From a candidate division WWE3 bacterium RIFCSPHIGHO2_02_FULL_38_14 (lineage in GTDB: Bacteria > Patescibacteriota > WWE3 > UBA101185 > UBA10185): 47,939 nt of DNA. The translations under genes were made by a program, and so were the position numbers. Positions within the stretch are counted from its first letter, which is position 1. Every line of letters starts with the position of its first letter. Below the pieces are notes generated by a model. That model did not search any database and was not told where the DNA came from. It saw only the letters and a program-made list of their open reading frames with translations. This document shows positions 34,638 through 43,606 of the stretch, piece by piece. Location of the stretch: NCBI GenBank assembly GCA_001772865.1, contig MEVD01000013.1, positions 46,727 through 94,665 of the forward strand, read 5' to 3'.

Positions 34638-34797
34638 GTGTTAAAAGTATTATTACTTGACATCGATCGGGTATTAGTAAAAAACGACACATATATAAAC
34701 TTTTCAGAAAAATCCGTTAGTGATGATGAAACTATAGGTAGAATTTTTCAAGGAAATATTTGAAATAGATTTAAAATACGAAAGCTTAACGTATTAA
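34638..34797 (+). pseudogene. Decayed HAD-family hydrolase gene (N-terminal remnant)
   Basis: From GTG 34638 the frame reads VLKVLLLDIDRVLVKNDTYI, the start of a HAD hydrolase in which the D-x-D nucleophile motif is present (DIDRVL; most members have DIDGVL). After 41 codons it meets a TGA at 34761-34763. The other frame continues the protein naturally (FKEIFEIDLKYESLTY) to a TAA at 34795-34797, pointing to a frameshift near the TTTTT run at 34743-34747. The rest of the ~200-residue family is missing. It is a recently broken, truncated gene. Confidence 0.75.
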
Positions 34798-34861
34798 TTT
34801 AACCGTATAAAATACTCACTTCTAAAATTTATCAAACCTTACTTCCCTATTAAACAAATGT

Positions 34862-34867
34862 TAGAAT
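34862..34867 (+). promoter_or_regulatory. Extended -10 (TGTTAGAAT) of a leaderless GTG-start gene
   Basis: TAGAAT with TG-T before it ends 6 nt before the GTG at 34874. Confidence 0.5.
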
Positions 34868-34873
34868 TCAATC

Positions 34874-35761
34874 GTGAAAATAAATGTGGAACTAAGTAGA
34901 AATCTTGCATTATTGTATTCCCTTTTAAACAGATTTAACCAGGCATATGGTAAACCCACCAATCCTCTAAGAATAAAAATAATAGATCATTTTAGAAATT
35001 ATGCGGGAAGTGAACCCAAGGTAGAAGATTATATACATGAGCATAAAGTTGTAATATGGGCATTATCAGTGAGCGAACCGCCTGCTTTTGAAATAAATCA
35101 CGATATTTCAGAAGAATTACAATGGCATTTTAATAAGGGGAGTAGCATTAAACCTTATCTTATAGACTTTTACAACAACACTGACTTTAAAAGTTTCTAT
35201 GATACATTATTACTTCCCGAACTAAACAAAATAAAGTCTGAATATGAAAGTATTATTTCAAAGTTTGATATAGTAAATGTTTTAGAATCTGCATGGAAAA
35301 TAGTGATAAATGAGCAAATGATATTAATTCCAAATCCTTTTACACAAGGAAGTTTTGGCCCAAAGATTGATAGTGTTAATTATCAAGTAGTTGGAGAAAT
35401 AAGCGATAGTTACCTAATCAACAACCTTTTACATGAAGGGTCGCACCCTTTGGCAAAAGAAGTACTTAAACCATTCGAAAAAGTAATTGCCTTAAAAACC
35501 GGACTATTAGAGCAAGCCCGAAAACATCCGAAATATTCTAAAGCATATAACGCCTGGAATACATGCTTCGAAGAACACCTAATCAGAGCCGTGCAAATCG
35601 GACTGTTAAATCCTAAAATAATTAGCAATTACAATATCTTGGAAGCTTTAGAGAAAGAAAAAAACAATAATGGAATGGTATTTATCGACACTTTTTACAA
35701 GTATATTAATGGTAATTCAATTAAGAGAGCTATTCCTAAAATTTTGGATGATTTGAAATAA
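34874..35761 (+). CDS. Putative zinc metallopeptidase (DUF4932-like)
   Basis: The 295-residue soluble protein contains LLHEGSHPLAKEVL with H187-E-G-S-H191 (HEXXH) and, 42 residues later, CFEEHLIRAVQIGL with E233/E234. This HExSH...EEHLIRA pattern resembles that of DUF4932-type proteins, where the downstream Glu would be the third zinc ligand. No signal peptide is visible, although the family often acts outside. It starts with GTG on a probably leaderless transcript, right after the HAD remnant. Confidence 0.65.
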   Translation: MKINVELSRNLALLYSLLNRFNQAYGKPTNPLRIKIIDHFRNYAGSEPKVEDYIHEHKVVIWALSVSEPPAFEINHDISEELQWHFNKGSSIKPYLIDFYNNTDFKSFYDTLLLPELNKIKSEYESIISKFDIVNVLESAWKIVINEQMILIPNPFTQGSFGPKIDSVNYQVVGEISDSYLINNLLHEGSHPLAKEVLKPFEKVIALKTGLLEQARKHPKYSKAYNAWNTCFEEHLIRAVQIGLLNPKIISNYNILEALEKEKNNNGMVFIDTFYKYINGNSIKRAIPKILDDLK

Positions 35762-35812
35762 TCAACAACTTCGTCATCTTTAGCTTGCCAAATCTTCTGA
35801 TAATATTAATAC

Positions 35813-36154
35813 ATGAAAAAGATTAAACCTCTATCAATCTTTCTACTGTTTTTCACATTCTGGCTATTACTGATTTCTAATTTATGGCCTTACCCAATAC
35901 TTTTATTCACTACACTAGCAGCACTTTCATTATCTTATTTTATTCTCACCAAAAGTAAAAACGATGCACTCATCTATATCATCGCGGGCATAACAGATCC
36001 TCTTGGTGAAATCATCGTATCTAAATCAGGACTTTGGACGTATCACGGCACTACTTTACTAGGCATACCTTATTGGCTCCCGTTAGCCTGGGGAATCACT
36101 GCTATTTCTGTGTACAAACTAATTTCCGCATTAGTTAAATCACATTTTATTTAA
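35813..36154 (+). CDS. Small four-helix membrane protein
   Basis: The 113-residue protein has about four membrane helices and the motif SGLWTYHGTTLLGIPYWLPLAWG, of which GIPYWLPLAWG resembles the end of DUF2878-type and carotenoid-cyclase-like membrane proteins. At this length it would be only part of such a fold. A GATAAT lies 8 nt before the ATG. Function unknown. Confidence 0.6.
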   Translation: MKKIKPLSIFLLFFTFWLLLISNLWPYPILLFTTLAALSLSYFILTKSKNDALIYIIAGITDPLGEIIVSKSGLWTYHGTTLLGIPYWLPLAWGITAISVYKLISALVKSHFI

Positions 36155-36269
36155 TGGTTTTAATTAAATCATTTATTGCGGATCAGATATAATTAAAGCA
36201 AATGTTGCAATACCCATGTAAAACCCAAACAGTAGTCAACCATGATAAAATTAAAATACTGTTGGTAAT

Positions 36270-37034
36270 ATGCGAATACTTACTTGGAATGTATTAAAAG
36301 AAAACAGCAGGCTAAAAGAATTAATTGATTACGCATATAATTTAAATCCGGATATTATTTGTTTTCAGGAAGTATCTTTTAATGTTCTAAATGAATTCAT
36401 TAACGACAGAAAATATTTTGTTTATTATACAACTGACTTCATAAATCCAAATGAATATAATAATGGTTATATTTGTACGCTCTCAAAAATAAAACCGGAG
36501 GAAAGCGGTGAATTTGAATACTTTTCAAAAAATGTAAAATCAATTCTTAATAATATTGTATATAAAATATACAACAATAATTCCGAGCAGCACAATGCCG
36601 TAACTATAAAAATAAAAGGAAACGGAAATGACATACAAATTGTAAATGCACGATTATCCTGTGCTATAGGCCCTAATGACAGAATTTTACAATTTCATAA
36701 TATTTTAAAAGAAATGAACAGAAATTGCATAAACATCTTGTGCGGAGACTTCAATATCGTAGACAGCAAGCTGTTCAATATTCTAACAGGCTGGACCCGC
36801 GGATTCAGGCTTAATGAATATAATTTTTCAGAGAGGGACGCGTTCGAAAAACTCTGCGATCAATATAACATGGTTAACCTTTTTAAAGATATTTCTACCT
36901 CTGTAATCCCTAAATTATTACTTCAATTTGACCATATCCTGGTTCCAAAAGATGTTTCAATTTTATATAAAGAGGTTTCTAAAGTCAGATTCGGATCTGA
37001 TCACAATATGTTACTGGCTGATATAAATATTTAG
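36270..37034 (+). CDS. Endonuclease/exonuclease/phosphatase (EEP) family phosphodiesterase
   Basis: The 254-residue protein has the complete EEP active site in order: TWNVLKE (N7), IICFQEV (E34), ILCGDFNIVDS (catalytic Asp and Asn), QFDHILV, and RFGSDHNMLL (Asp-His pair). Members cut DNA, RNA or phospho-lipids; the substrate cannot be told from sequence. There is no signal peptide. A TGATAAAAT block at 36243-36251 lies further from the ATG than usual (18 nt). Confidence 0.85.
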   Translation: MRILTWNVLKENSRLKELIDYAYNLNPDIICFQEVSFNVLNEFINDRKYFVYYTTDFINPNEYNNGYICTLSKIKPEESGEFEYFSKNVKSILNNIVYKIYNNNSEQHNAVTIKIKGNGNDIQIVNARLSCAIGPNDRILQFHNILKEMNRNCINILCGDFNIVDSKLFNILTGWTRGFRLNEYNFSERDAFEKLCDQYNMVNLFKDISTSVIPKLLLQFDHILVPKDVSILYKEVSKVRFGSDHNMLLADINI

Positions 37035-37097
37035 AGTGCTTGCATTAATTTATACCTATGATTCAGAGAAACATAAAAATCTGATAATATATCAAAT

Positions 37098-37970
37098 ATG
37101 TCTAGACCAGTTGAACATGCTTATATACCGGAAGACCTTATTGAAAAGGCTTGGGAACCAAAAGAACAGCCTGATACCTTGGAAATAGTTAAATCAAAAA
37201 CACCACTCTATACGGAGTTTGCCGTTTTGGGAGATACCACTCCTCCGGCTAATTTAAATGAAGCATTTAACATTGAAATGATTCCCGACGGGACGCTGTA
37301 TGTGTCTAAAAGAAATTATGTTGAGGACTTGGAGGGAAATAAAGTTCCAAGAACAATGCTGATAACCGCTAAAGGCAAAGAGATATTCAGGCAGAATCCG
37401 GGTTTATTGAAAGCTATAGACAAAGGCTTAATTGATGAAAGAGATTCACAGGTCGAAACGATGTGGACTAAAAAAAGTCGTTCCGGAAAAGTAGGTATTA
37501 TCGACCTGGATAATGGGGATTCGGTAGCAGTAAAAAGATTTAAACGATATAAAGACGGAAGAAAACTACACGTAGGAGGATTGGAACAAGCAGAAGCTCA
37601 CATGAGAATTAACGAGGCTATTGAATCAGAATCCTCACAAAATATTTCATTTAGAATGGCTGACATATATTTGGCAACACAAGATTTAGTTATCATGGAA
37701 AATATAGAAGGCCTTACTACCATAGACGAATTTATAGAAAAATACCCCGAATTAGAAGAAACAATATCTAAAGCCGGTGAAAGAATTGATGCAGTTATAT
37801 ATAAAACTTTTACCGAAAAAAATATAAAAGGTATTTATGAGAACCTGTCATATACTGATCCCGGTTCAGTAACCGGACATAAACCTGTTTTGAGAAAACA
37901 TTTATTTATTGAAAACTACGATCCAGAAACTGGAAAAATAGACTTTGTGATGATTGATCCGAATATATAG
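37098..37970 (+). CDS. Kinase-like-fold protein, possibly inactive
   Basis: The 290-residue protein has an N-terminal ~120 residues of unknown type. This is followed by what looks like a small kinase lobe: VGIIDLDNGDSVAVKRFKRY with candidate ATP-binding K146, a helix with acidic residues (EQAEAHMRINEA), and a hinge-like DLVIMENIEGLTTIDEFI. The C-terminal TGHKPVLRKHLFIE and IDFVMIDPNI resemble a catalytic loop and metal-binding Asp (D287), but the catalytic loop has Pro where the Asp is expected. It ends immediately after the D287 segment. A GATAAT ends 9 nt before the ATG. The family call is tentative. Confidence 0.5.
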   Translation: MSRPVEHAYIPEDLIEKAWEPKEQPDTLEIVKSKTPLYTEFAVLGDTTPPANLNEAFNIEMIPDGTLYVSKRNYVEDLEGNKVPRTMLITAKGKEIFRQNPGLLKAIDKGLIDERDSQVETMWTKKSRSGKVGIIDLDNGDSVAVKRFKRYKDGRKLHVGGLEQAEAHMRINEAIESESSQNISFRMADIYLATQDLVIMENIEGLTTIDEFIEKYPELEETISKAGERIDAVIYKTFTEKNIKGIYENLSYTDPGSVTGHKPVLRKHLFIENYDPETGKIDFVMIDPNI

Positions 37971-38030
37971 AAACTTATAAATCTAGCGCGAGGATTTTCT
38001 GCATACGTCGTCCGTTATAGTTGACCATGA

Positions 38031-38036
38031 TAAAAT
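38031..38036 (+). promoter_or_regulatory. Extended -10 (TGATAAAAT) upstream of a short broken frame
   Basis: TAAAAT with TG-A before it ends 6 nt before the ATG at 38043. The 13-bp string ACCATGATAAAAT that includes it also occurs at 36239-36251. Confidence 0.4.
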
Positions 38037-38042
38037 CACTTT

Positions 38043-38190
38043 ATGATACTAATTCTCAACCGTAAAATTACTCCAGAAGAGTTTCGAGAAAATAGATCTC
38101 TCACAAAATGAACAAGTATTAAGACAACAGCTTCAGGACCTTTTAAATCAATTGCCTAACATAAAAGATCCTCATTCCAGATTAAAATGA
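38043..38190 (+). pseudogene. Short frameshifted gene remnant
   Basis: The ATG at 38043 starts a leaderless-type frame (MILILNRKITPEEFRENRSL) that ends after 22 codons. The next frame continues with protein-like sequence (KIDLSQNEQVLRQQLQDLLN, then QLPNIKDPHSRLK) to a TGA at 38188-38190. A one-base shift near 38085-38095 would join them into a helical peptide of about 49 residues. The rest of the 306-nt gap (37971-38042 and 38191-38276) shows nothing recognisable. Confidence 0.4.
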
Positions 38191-38276
38191 ACTGAAGATG
38201 TTATGACTATAAGATGCCGACTTTAGCATAGTTATTAACAAAGTCTCAAATTATAGTATCAAACTCAGGTCTTTTT

Positions 38277-39698
38277 TTAATACCTGTAATGATCCGCCTT
38301 ATAAGGACCTTCTACTTTTACTCCAATATAGGTTGCCTGTTTTGCATTTAATTTAGTTAGTTTCACTCCCAGCTTTTTAAGATGCAGCCTTGCAACCTCC
38401 TCGTCCAATTTCTTGGGTAATGTATAGACACCTACTTTATAATCATGCTTCCAAAGGTCTAATTGCGCTAAAACCTGATTTGTAAAAGAATTGGACATTA
38501 CAAAAGACGGATGCCCCTTCGCACAGCCAAGATTAACCAGCCTGCCTTCGGCTAAAACGTAAAGGCTTTTTCCGGTATCAAAGTCATACCTGTCAACTTG
38601 AGGCTTTATATTCACTTTCTTTGCGCCTTTGTATGCATTTAAAGCGTCGACTTGGACTTCGTTGTCAAAGTGTCCGATATTACAGACAATCGCGTTATCC
38701 TTCATTTTTTTCATGTGATCCAAGGTTATTATGTCGCAATTCCCCGTAGCTGTAACAAATATGTCTCCTTCAGCTAAATTGTCTTCTATAGTAGAAACCT
38801 CAAAACCCTCCATAGCTGCCTGAAGTGCACAAATTGGGTCAATTTCAGTAACAACAACTCTTGCTCCAAATCCCCTCATAGACTGGGCGCAGCCTTTTCC
38901 GACATCTCCGTAACCACAGATAACAACAACTTTGCCGGCAACCATTACGTCAGTGGCTCTCTTAATTCCGTCGGCTAATGACTCTCTGCATCCGTACAAA
39001 TTATCAAATTTGCTTTTAGTAACAGAATCATTCACATTCATTGCCGGAAACAACAGCTCTCCTTTTTCATTAAGCTGATATAACCTGTGTACCCCCGTTG
39101 TAGTTTCTTCGGAAACTCCCTTGAAGCTTTTTAAAGTCTTATGCCAGAAATCCGGAATCTCTTTTGAAAGGTCCTTCAAAAACTTATTTACGTGTTTCAG
39201 CTCTTTGTGGTCATTATCCTTTTTTAGAACAGAACTATCTTCTTCGGCTGCATGTCCTCTGTGAAAAAAGAGTGTGGCGTCTCCACCATCATCAACTATT
39301 AAGTTCGGTCCAACACCCCCCGGAAATACAAAAGCCTGTTTAGTGCACCACCAATATTCTTCCAGAGTTTCCCCTTTCCAGGCAAACACCGGAATACCGG
39401 CTTTGGCAATTGCAGCTGCTGCCTGATTTTGAGTTGAAAATATATTACAGGAAACCCATCGTACTTCAGCTCCGAGTGCCACAAGAGTTTCAATTAACAC
39501 TGCTGTTTCTTTAGTCATGTGGAGAGAACCTACAATTCTCGCTCCTTTTAAAGGTTTTTCTTTGCTGTATTTTTCCCGAGTGGCCATTAATCCGGGCATT
39601 TCATTTTCAGCCATTCTGATTTCATGTCTTCCCAAATCGGCAAGAGTAATATCGGCAACTTTAAAGTCACTATGGTTTGTTTGTTTTTTGTTTATCAT
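38277..39698 (-). CDS. ahcY: Adenosylhomocysteinase (S-adenosylhomocysteine hydrolase)
   Basis: Splits S-adenosylhomocysteine, the inhibitory by-product of SAM-dependent methylation, into homocysteine and adenosine. The 473-residue protein has [73 protein letters not shown], the NAD site [16 protein letters not shown] and the C-terminal KADHYRY whose Lys/Tyr complete the NAD site of the partner subunit. It lies 23 nt after a PfkB-type kinase that would remove the adenosine. TAATAT lies 7 nt before the ATG, so it may also have its own leaderless transcript. Confidence 0.97.
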   Translation of the reverse strand: MINKKQTNHSDFKVADITLADLGRHEIRMAENEMPGLMATREKYSKEKPLKGARIVGSLHMTKETAVLIETLVALGAEVRWVSCNIFSTQNQAAAAIAKAGIPVFAWKGETLEEYWWCTKQAFVFPGGVGPNLIVDDGGDATLFFHRGHAAEEDSSVLKKDNDHKELKHVNKFLKDLSKEIPDFWHKTLKSFKGVSEETTTGVHRLYQLNEKGELLFPAMNVNDSVTKSKFDNLYGCRESLADGIKRATDVMVAGKVVVICGYGDVGKGCAQSMRGFGARVVVTEIDPICALQAAMEGFEVSTIEDNLAEGDIFVTATGNCDIITLDHMKKMKDNAIVCNIGHFDNEVQVDALNAYKGAKKVNIKPQVDRYDFDTGKSLYVLAEGRLVNLGCAKGHPSFVMSNSFTNQVLAQLDLWKHDYKVGVYTLPKKLDEEVARLHLKKLGVKLTKLNAKQATYIGVKVEGPYKADHYRY

Positions 39699-39721
39699 GA
39701 AATTTATATTAGCGCGTTTTA

Positions 39722-40660
39722 TTAAATACGTCTAATATAATTTAGATCATTTTCCGAAATAGAATATCCCTGCCCCCCGTGAAATTTAGTGCTAAGGGCT
39801 CCAAGATACGATCCGATTTTAGCTGAATCTTCGATATTTTTTCCTTTAGCCAGACCATGCAGCAATCCTGCTCTGAAGGCGTCTCCGGCTCCGGTTGCTT
39901 CCATAGCATCCACTTTAATTGGAGCAACAACTATTGTCCCATTATCTGTATAAATTTTTGAGCCTTTAGAGCCTAAAGTTTCAATGATAGTTTTACTCAT
40001 ATTAATAACATCTGAAATACTCAGACCCAGCTTATTCAGAAGAATTGGAATTTCAATCTCATTTCCAATAATAATGTCCGCAAAATTAAGAGAATTTTTC
40101 AAGTCCTCCAAATCGAAAAAATTTATTACAGGACCTGGGTCAAATATAATTTTTGTTCCGCTGTTTAACTGCCTAAGTTCGGGAATATGTTTAGCCATAC
40201 TGGCGGAAGTTCCGGGAGAGAATATAGCATATTCAACATTAGAAAAATCCGGAATTGTATCATTCAAAGAAAATTTATGAAATTCGTCGTGCGCATTAGG
40301 CTGCCACACGCCAATAAGATCTTTATTGGAATCAGAAACGGCATAATACGCTGCAGTATATCTATCGTTTAATGCAACTGTATAATCCTTAACACCCAGA
40401 TCGCTTAAATACTTTCCGTAATCAAGTTTATAGTCGGCTCCGACAACGCTGAAAACCGCGCAATCCGTATGCAAATTGCCAAGCCCATATGCTATATTTC
40501 CTGCTATTCCCCCGTACATTTTCCTCAAATCTTTTGCCGTAAACAGCAAATCCAGATTTTTCACCGAACCGGATTCCAATACGATTTTATCTTTTATTGC
40601 ACCGTGAATTTCAAAAACCAGATCGTATCCTATTGATCCTACTATTAGTACTTCTGACAT
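39722..40660 (-). CDS. PfkB-family kinase, probably adenosine kinase
   Basis: The 312-residue ribokinase-fold protein has [16 protein letters not shown] in the substrate lid/pocket and [17 protein letters not shown], with catalytic Asp in GAGDAF. The substrate cannot be read with certainty, but the gene lies 23 nt upstream of ahcY on the same strand. AhcY is driven forward when adenosine is removed, so adenosine kinase is the best guess; other PfkB sugars remain possible. A perfect TATAAT ends 6 nt before the ATG (leaderless). Confidence 0.8.
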   Translation of the reverse strand: MSEVLIVGSIGYDLVFEIHGAIKDKIVLESGSVKNLDLLFTAKDLRKMYGGIAGNIAYGLGNLHTDCAVFSVVGADYKLDYGKYLSDLGVKDYTVALNDRYTAAYYAVSDSNKDLIGVWQPNAHDEFHKFSLNDTIPDFSNVEYAIFSPGTSASMAKHIPELRQLNSGTKIIFDPGPVINFFDLEDLKNSLNFADIIIGNEIEIPILLNKLGLSISDVINMSKTIIETLGSKGSKIYTDNGTIVVAPIKVDAMEATGAGDAFRAGLLHGLAKGKNIEDSAKIGSYLGALSTKFHGGQGYSISENDLNYIRRI

Positions 40661-40666
40661 ATTGGT

Positions 40667-40672
40667 ATTATA
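40667..40672 (-). promoter_or_regulatory. -10 element (TATAAT) of the leaderless kinase-ahcY unit
   Basis: A perfect TATAAT on the minus strand, 6 nt before the ATG at 40660. Confidence 0.6.
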
Positions 40673-40727
40673 CTCATTAAATTGGTTAAAGAAAAAACTA
40701 ATTTAACAATTGTTCAAATAAATATTA

Positions 40728-42188
40728 TTAGTTCACCTTATAAACCGCGCCGATTTCCACACCGTCAACAACCACGCTATAAACCTTCTTTGAATTTTCC
40801 AATATAACACCCGTCCTGAAATTAGTTAAAAAATAGTCTGAATTAGCCAAACTTTGGGACAACTCAAATTTTTGAGGGGACTTTGACATTGCTATATTGG
40901 TTTCTCCGGGGTAAGTGTCAACAAAGACCGTAACTTTCTCCCTTTCATCATTTTCCGACAGGTAATCATAAAGCTGTTTGTACACCAAACCCCAATAGTC
41001 ACGGCTGAATTTCTTTGATATCTCCGATTTTTCTCCGGCAAGAAAATTAAAATATACACTTTGATTTGGGTGCCATTTATAGATAAAATACACAGCTTGC
41101 ATTAAATTAATTAGGACTGCGGATATTACAAAAAATCTAACAAACGCTAATTTAGAATCCAATAAGTATTTTAATCCGCCAATTGAAATCAAAATAAAAC
41201 CGGGATATACGAAAAACATTTGTCTCCAGCCGTCATACAGCACCGATCTCATTAATATTACAGATGCCAGGGGAATTACAAGCCAAAGCATGATATATGA
41301 TTTATATGTATCTTCCATCCTGTATTTAAAAATTGTAATAACACCGCAAATAAAAAGAAGAATCTGAGTAAAAGGAATAGTAATACCCATCCAGATTGGG
41401 ATAAAATACCATGGAATTTCATCTCCTGGAATTGTATTTCCAAAAAATATAGTTGATGCGGCTGTGGGAAATTTTTTCATAGCATAAAATGCCGACACAA
41501 ATTCTTTAAGAGGACTACTCCACAACAGAGGCCATAAAATATAAGTGAATATTATTAAAAACACAATATAAAATATTAATGACTTATTCTTACTCGCCCT
41601 GAATTTAAAAACAAATAATATTACTGAAATAAAAGGTATAAACAATCCAGGAATTCTAATGGTTATTGCTAACGCGCAAAAAAATCCGGCCATAAATGCA
41701 TTTCTAGTACTTGAATTATTTAAAAACCTTAAAGAAAAATAGGACGCGATTATTACTCCACTCATAAAAACCGAATCTTTGGAATTATAAAAAGAGTGGG
41801 CAAATATCAATGGCGAAAAAGCTAAAAAAGATACTGCCAGTAAACTCAAAAATCTGTTTTTAAAAACAAACTGGGAGATTTTATAAAAAAATATGTAACC
41901 GATAAAATTGAAAATAAATGTAATTAAATGTCTTGTATAATAAATCTCTTTTTCCGAAGTGAAGTTTAATACTTTTTCTACAGCCACTAATATAAATTCA
42001 AATACCGAGCCGTAATATCTGTCAGCAGATTTAAACATTTGGTCTGAGCCGTTGAAGATGTAATTATAAACAGCCAGGCCGAGTTTTCTTTGGATCGGTT
42101 CATCCCAGGATATCCCGAAATCTTTGTAAGTTAAGACTCCTGATATAAACACGATTATAAAAAAAGTAATTACAATAAATTTACTCAT
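40728..42188 (-). CDS. GT-C glycosyltransferase, GT39-like
   Basis: The 486-residue protein has about ten membrane helices and the first-loop motif DFGISWDEPIQRKLG with D29-E30, the acidic pair of GT-C enzymes. Further in, the HSFYNSKDSVFMSGV segment is typical of the same group. A soluble C-terminal domain of ~80 residues follows. It is the fourth GT-C enzyme of the window. Its ATG is preceded by TATAGA 8 nt upstream, and it is divergent from the DUF3175 gene. Confidence 0.8.
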   Translation of the reverse strand: MSKFIVITFFIIVFISGVLTYKDFGISWDEPIQRKLGLAVYNYIFNGSDQMFKSADRYYGSVFEFILVAVEKVLNFTSEKEIYYTRHLITFIFNFIGYIFFYKISQFVFKNRFLSLLAVSFLAFSPLIFAHSFYNSKDSVFMSGVIIASYFSLRFLNNSSTRNAFMAGFFCALAITIRIPGLFIPFISVILFVFKFRASKNKSLIFYIVFLIIFTYILWPLLWSSPLKEFVSAFYAMKKFPTAASTIFFGNTIPGDEIPWYFIPIWMGITIPFTQILLFICGVITIFKYRMEDTYKSYIMLWLVIPLASVILMRSVLYDGWRQMFFVYPGFILISIGGLKYLLDSKLAFVRFFVISAVLINLMQAVYFIYKWHPNQSVYFNFLAGEKSEISKKFSRDYWGLVYKQLYDYLSENDEREKVTVFVDTYPGETNIAMSKSPQKFELSQSLANSDYFLTNFRTGVILENSKKVYSVVVDGVEIGAVYKVN

Positions 42189-42294
42189 AGTCTAAATCTA
42201 TACTTTGAATATAGTATCATTAATATAATAGCTGGAAATCATTTTCATAGTGATGTATTTTAATATTACTTATTTTAGGTTTCTAGATGTGTCT

Positions 42295-42579
42295 ATGTCT
42301 TACAATAAAAATAAGCTGTGGTCGGCAAAAGTAACAAAAGAAAGCAACGCTTTGGATTTGGCTAAAGGCGTTTTCACTTGGAGTGACCCCAGAAAAATCG
42401 CACTATCCCTGAAAAGATCAGCCCAAAAAAGCCAGAGGCGCAAAGCCAAAGTGTTTCAGTCTGCAATGTCAATGTTGAATTTTTATATCAACCGTGCAGG
42501 AAAAAACCTTAGTGGGGAGAGAATAAAAACTTTAAATAGAGCCAAAGATGAGCTAAGAAAGCTTTTTGGAAAAGAATAA
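42295..42579 (+). CDS. DUF3175 protein
   Basis: The protein from ATG 42295 (MSYNKNKLWSAKVTKESNAL, 94 residues) contains the full DUF3175 pattern: W-S-x-x-V-T-x-x-S-x-A-L-D-L, GVFTWSDPRKIALSLKRSA, SQRRKAKVFQSAMSMLNFYI and NRAGKNL. The family is widespread in bacteria and basic, with no known function; nucleic-acid binding is a guess. The frame is open from 42250 (GTG-ATG), which would add 15 hydrophobic residues not seen in the family. TATAAT at 42224-42229 is the likely promoter. Confidence 0.85.
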   Translation: MSYNKNKLWSAKVTKESNALDLAKGVFTWSDPRKIALSLKRSAQKSQRRKAKVFQSAMSMLNFYINRAGKNLSGERIKTLNRAKDELRKLFGKE

Positions 42580-42743
42580 TTTTTTTAACCGAGAGCTTTT
42601 TTTGCATAAAAATAGTATACAGCCTTATAAAACCTCACAGTATATATAGATAAATATAAATAAATAAGATAAAATTTGTTTAGTACAAAGTTATTTATGT
42701 TTGCGGAATAAATTCTGCAAGCTTATCAAAATAAGGAGAACTT

Positions 42744-43130
42744 ATGAATTCCATTACACATTTTGAACTGCCTGCAAAAGATAAAGAAAGAGCTAAAAAA
42801 TTTTATACCGAAGTTTTCGGGTGGAAAATGGAAGACTATCCTGAAATGAACTATACAATGGTGTACACGTCAGAAGTTGATGAAAATTATATGCCTAAAA
42901 AACCCGGCGCAGTTAACGGCGGTATGATGTCAGCAAAGGACAATGGCGGATCTTTTCCTGTATTGGTAATTGATGTTCCAAATCTGGACGAATATATTAA
43001 AAAAGTAGAAGACGCTGGCTGCCAAATTGTTATGCCAAAAACAGAAGTGGGCGATATGGGATATTACGCCAGGTTTGTTGACCCCGAAGGTGTAGTAATG
43101 GGAATTTGGGAAAGCAAAAAGAAACAGTAA
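42744..43130 (+). CDS. VOC-superfamily (glyoxalase-like) protein
   Basis: The 128-residue protein has the two paired beta-alpha-beta-beta-beta modules of the vicinal-oxygen-chelate fold: ITHFELPAKDKERAKKFYTE and VFGWKME at the start, then FPVLVIDVPNLDEYIKKVED and YYARFVDPEGVVMGIWE at the end. H6 and E123 are plausible metal ligands. The substrate is unknown. It starts with a good Shine-Dalgarno site (AAGGAGAA), unlike its leaderless neighbours. It heads a tight cluster with SET, AlkA and 2H-phosphoesterase genes. Confidence 0.85.
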   Translation: MNSITHFELPAKDKERAKKFYTEVFGWKMEDYPEMNYTMVYTSEVDENYMPKKPGAVNGGMMSAKDNGGSFPVLVIDVPNLDEYIKKVEDAGCQIVMPKTEVGDMGYYARFVDPEGVVMGIWESKKKQ

Positions 43131-43182
43131 CTTTTTAAGCATATTTGCTTGACGACACTATTCATTTTTTGATTAATAATGC

Positions 43183-43188
43183 TAAAAT
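43183..43188 (+). promoter_or_regulatory. Extended -10 (TGCTAAAAT) that decides the start at 43196
   Basis: TAAAAT with TG-C before it ends 7 nt before the ATG at 43196 and lies downstream of the alternative start at 43145. Confidence 0.55.
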
Positions 43189-43195
43189 TTCTAGT

Positions 43196-43606
43196 ATGCT
43201 TTTGGTGAAAAATCATGTAAGTCCTAGCAAAATACAGGGATTGGGGTTGTTTGCGGACGAGCATATTTCCAAAGGTACAATAATATGGAAATTTGAACCG
43301 GGTTACGACGTAGTAATTACTCCGGAAAAGTTTAAATCACTGCCTAAAACAACTCAGGATTATTTGCTTATTTACACATATATAAATGACGGCGATTACA
43401 TTTTATGCTCCGACAACGGAAGGTATATGAATCATTCGGACACTCCAAATACGATAGGTGTGGAAAGCGAAGACGGAATGGGGGTAACCAAGGCACTCAG
43501 AGACATTAATCCGGGGGAGGAAATAACCGGCGATTACTCGGAATTTGACGACGACATGGAATATAAAAAGGAAAAGCAATCGAAAACTGGAAAATGGATA
43601 AGCTAA
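43196..43606 (+). CDS. SET-domain protein (putative protein lysine methyltransferase)
   Basis: SET enzymes methylate protein lysines using SAM. The 136-residue protein is little more than the domain: IQGLGLFADEHISKGTII (13-30), RYMNHSDTPNT with N79-H80 in the SAM site, and GEEITGDY (108-115) with the catalytic Tyr (Y114). It resembles the small bacterial SET proteins, which lack pre-SET and post-SET regions. The frame is open from 43145, but the promoter at 43183-43188 fixes the ATG at 43196. It overlaps the AlkA-like gene by 13 nt. The target is unknown. Confidence 0.85.
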   Translation: MLLVKNHVSPSKIQGLGLFADEHISKGTIIWKFEPGYDVVITPEKFKSLPKTTQDYLLIYTYINDGDYILCSDNGRYMNHSDTPNTIGVESEDGMGVTKALRDINPGEEITGDYSEFDDDMEYKKEKQSKTGKWIS

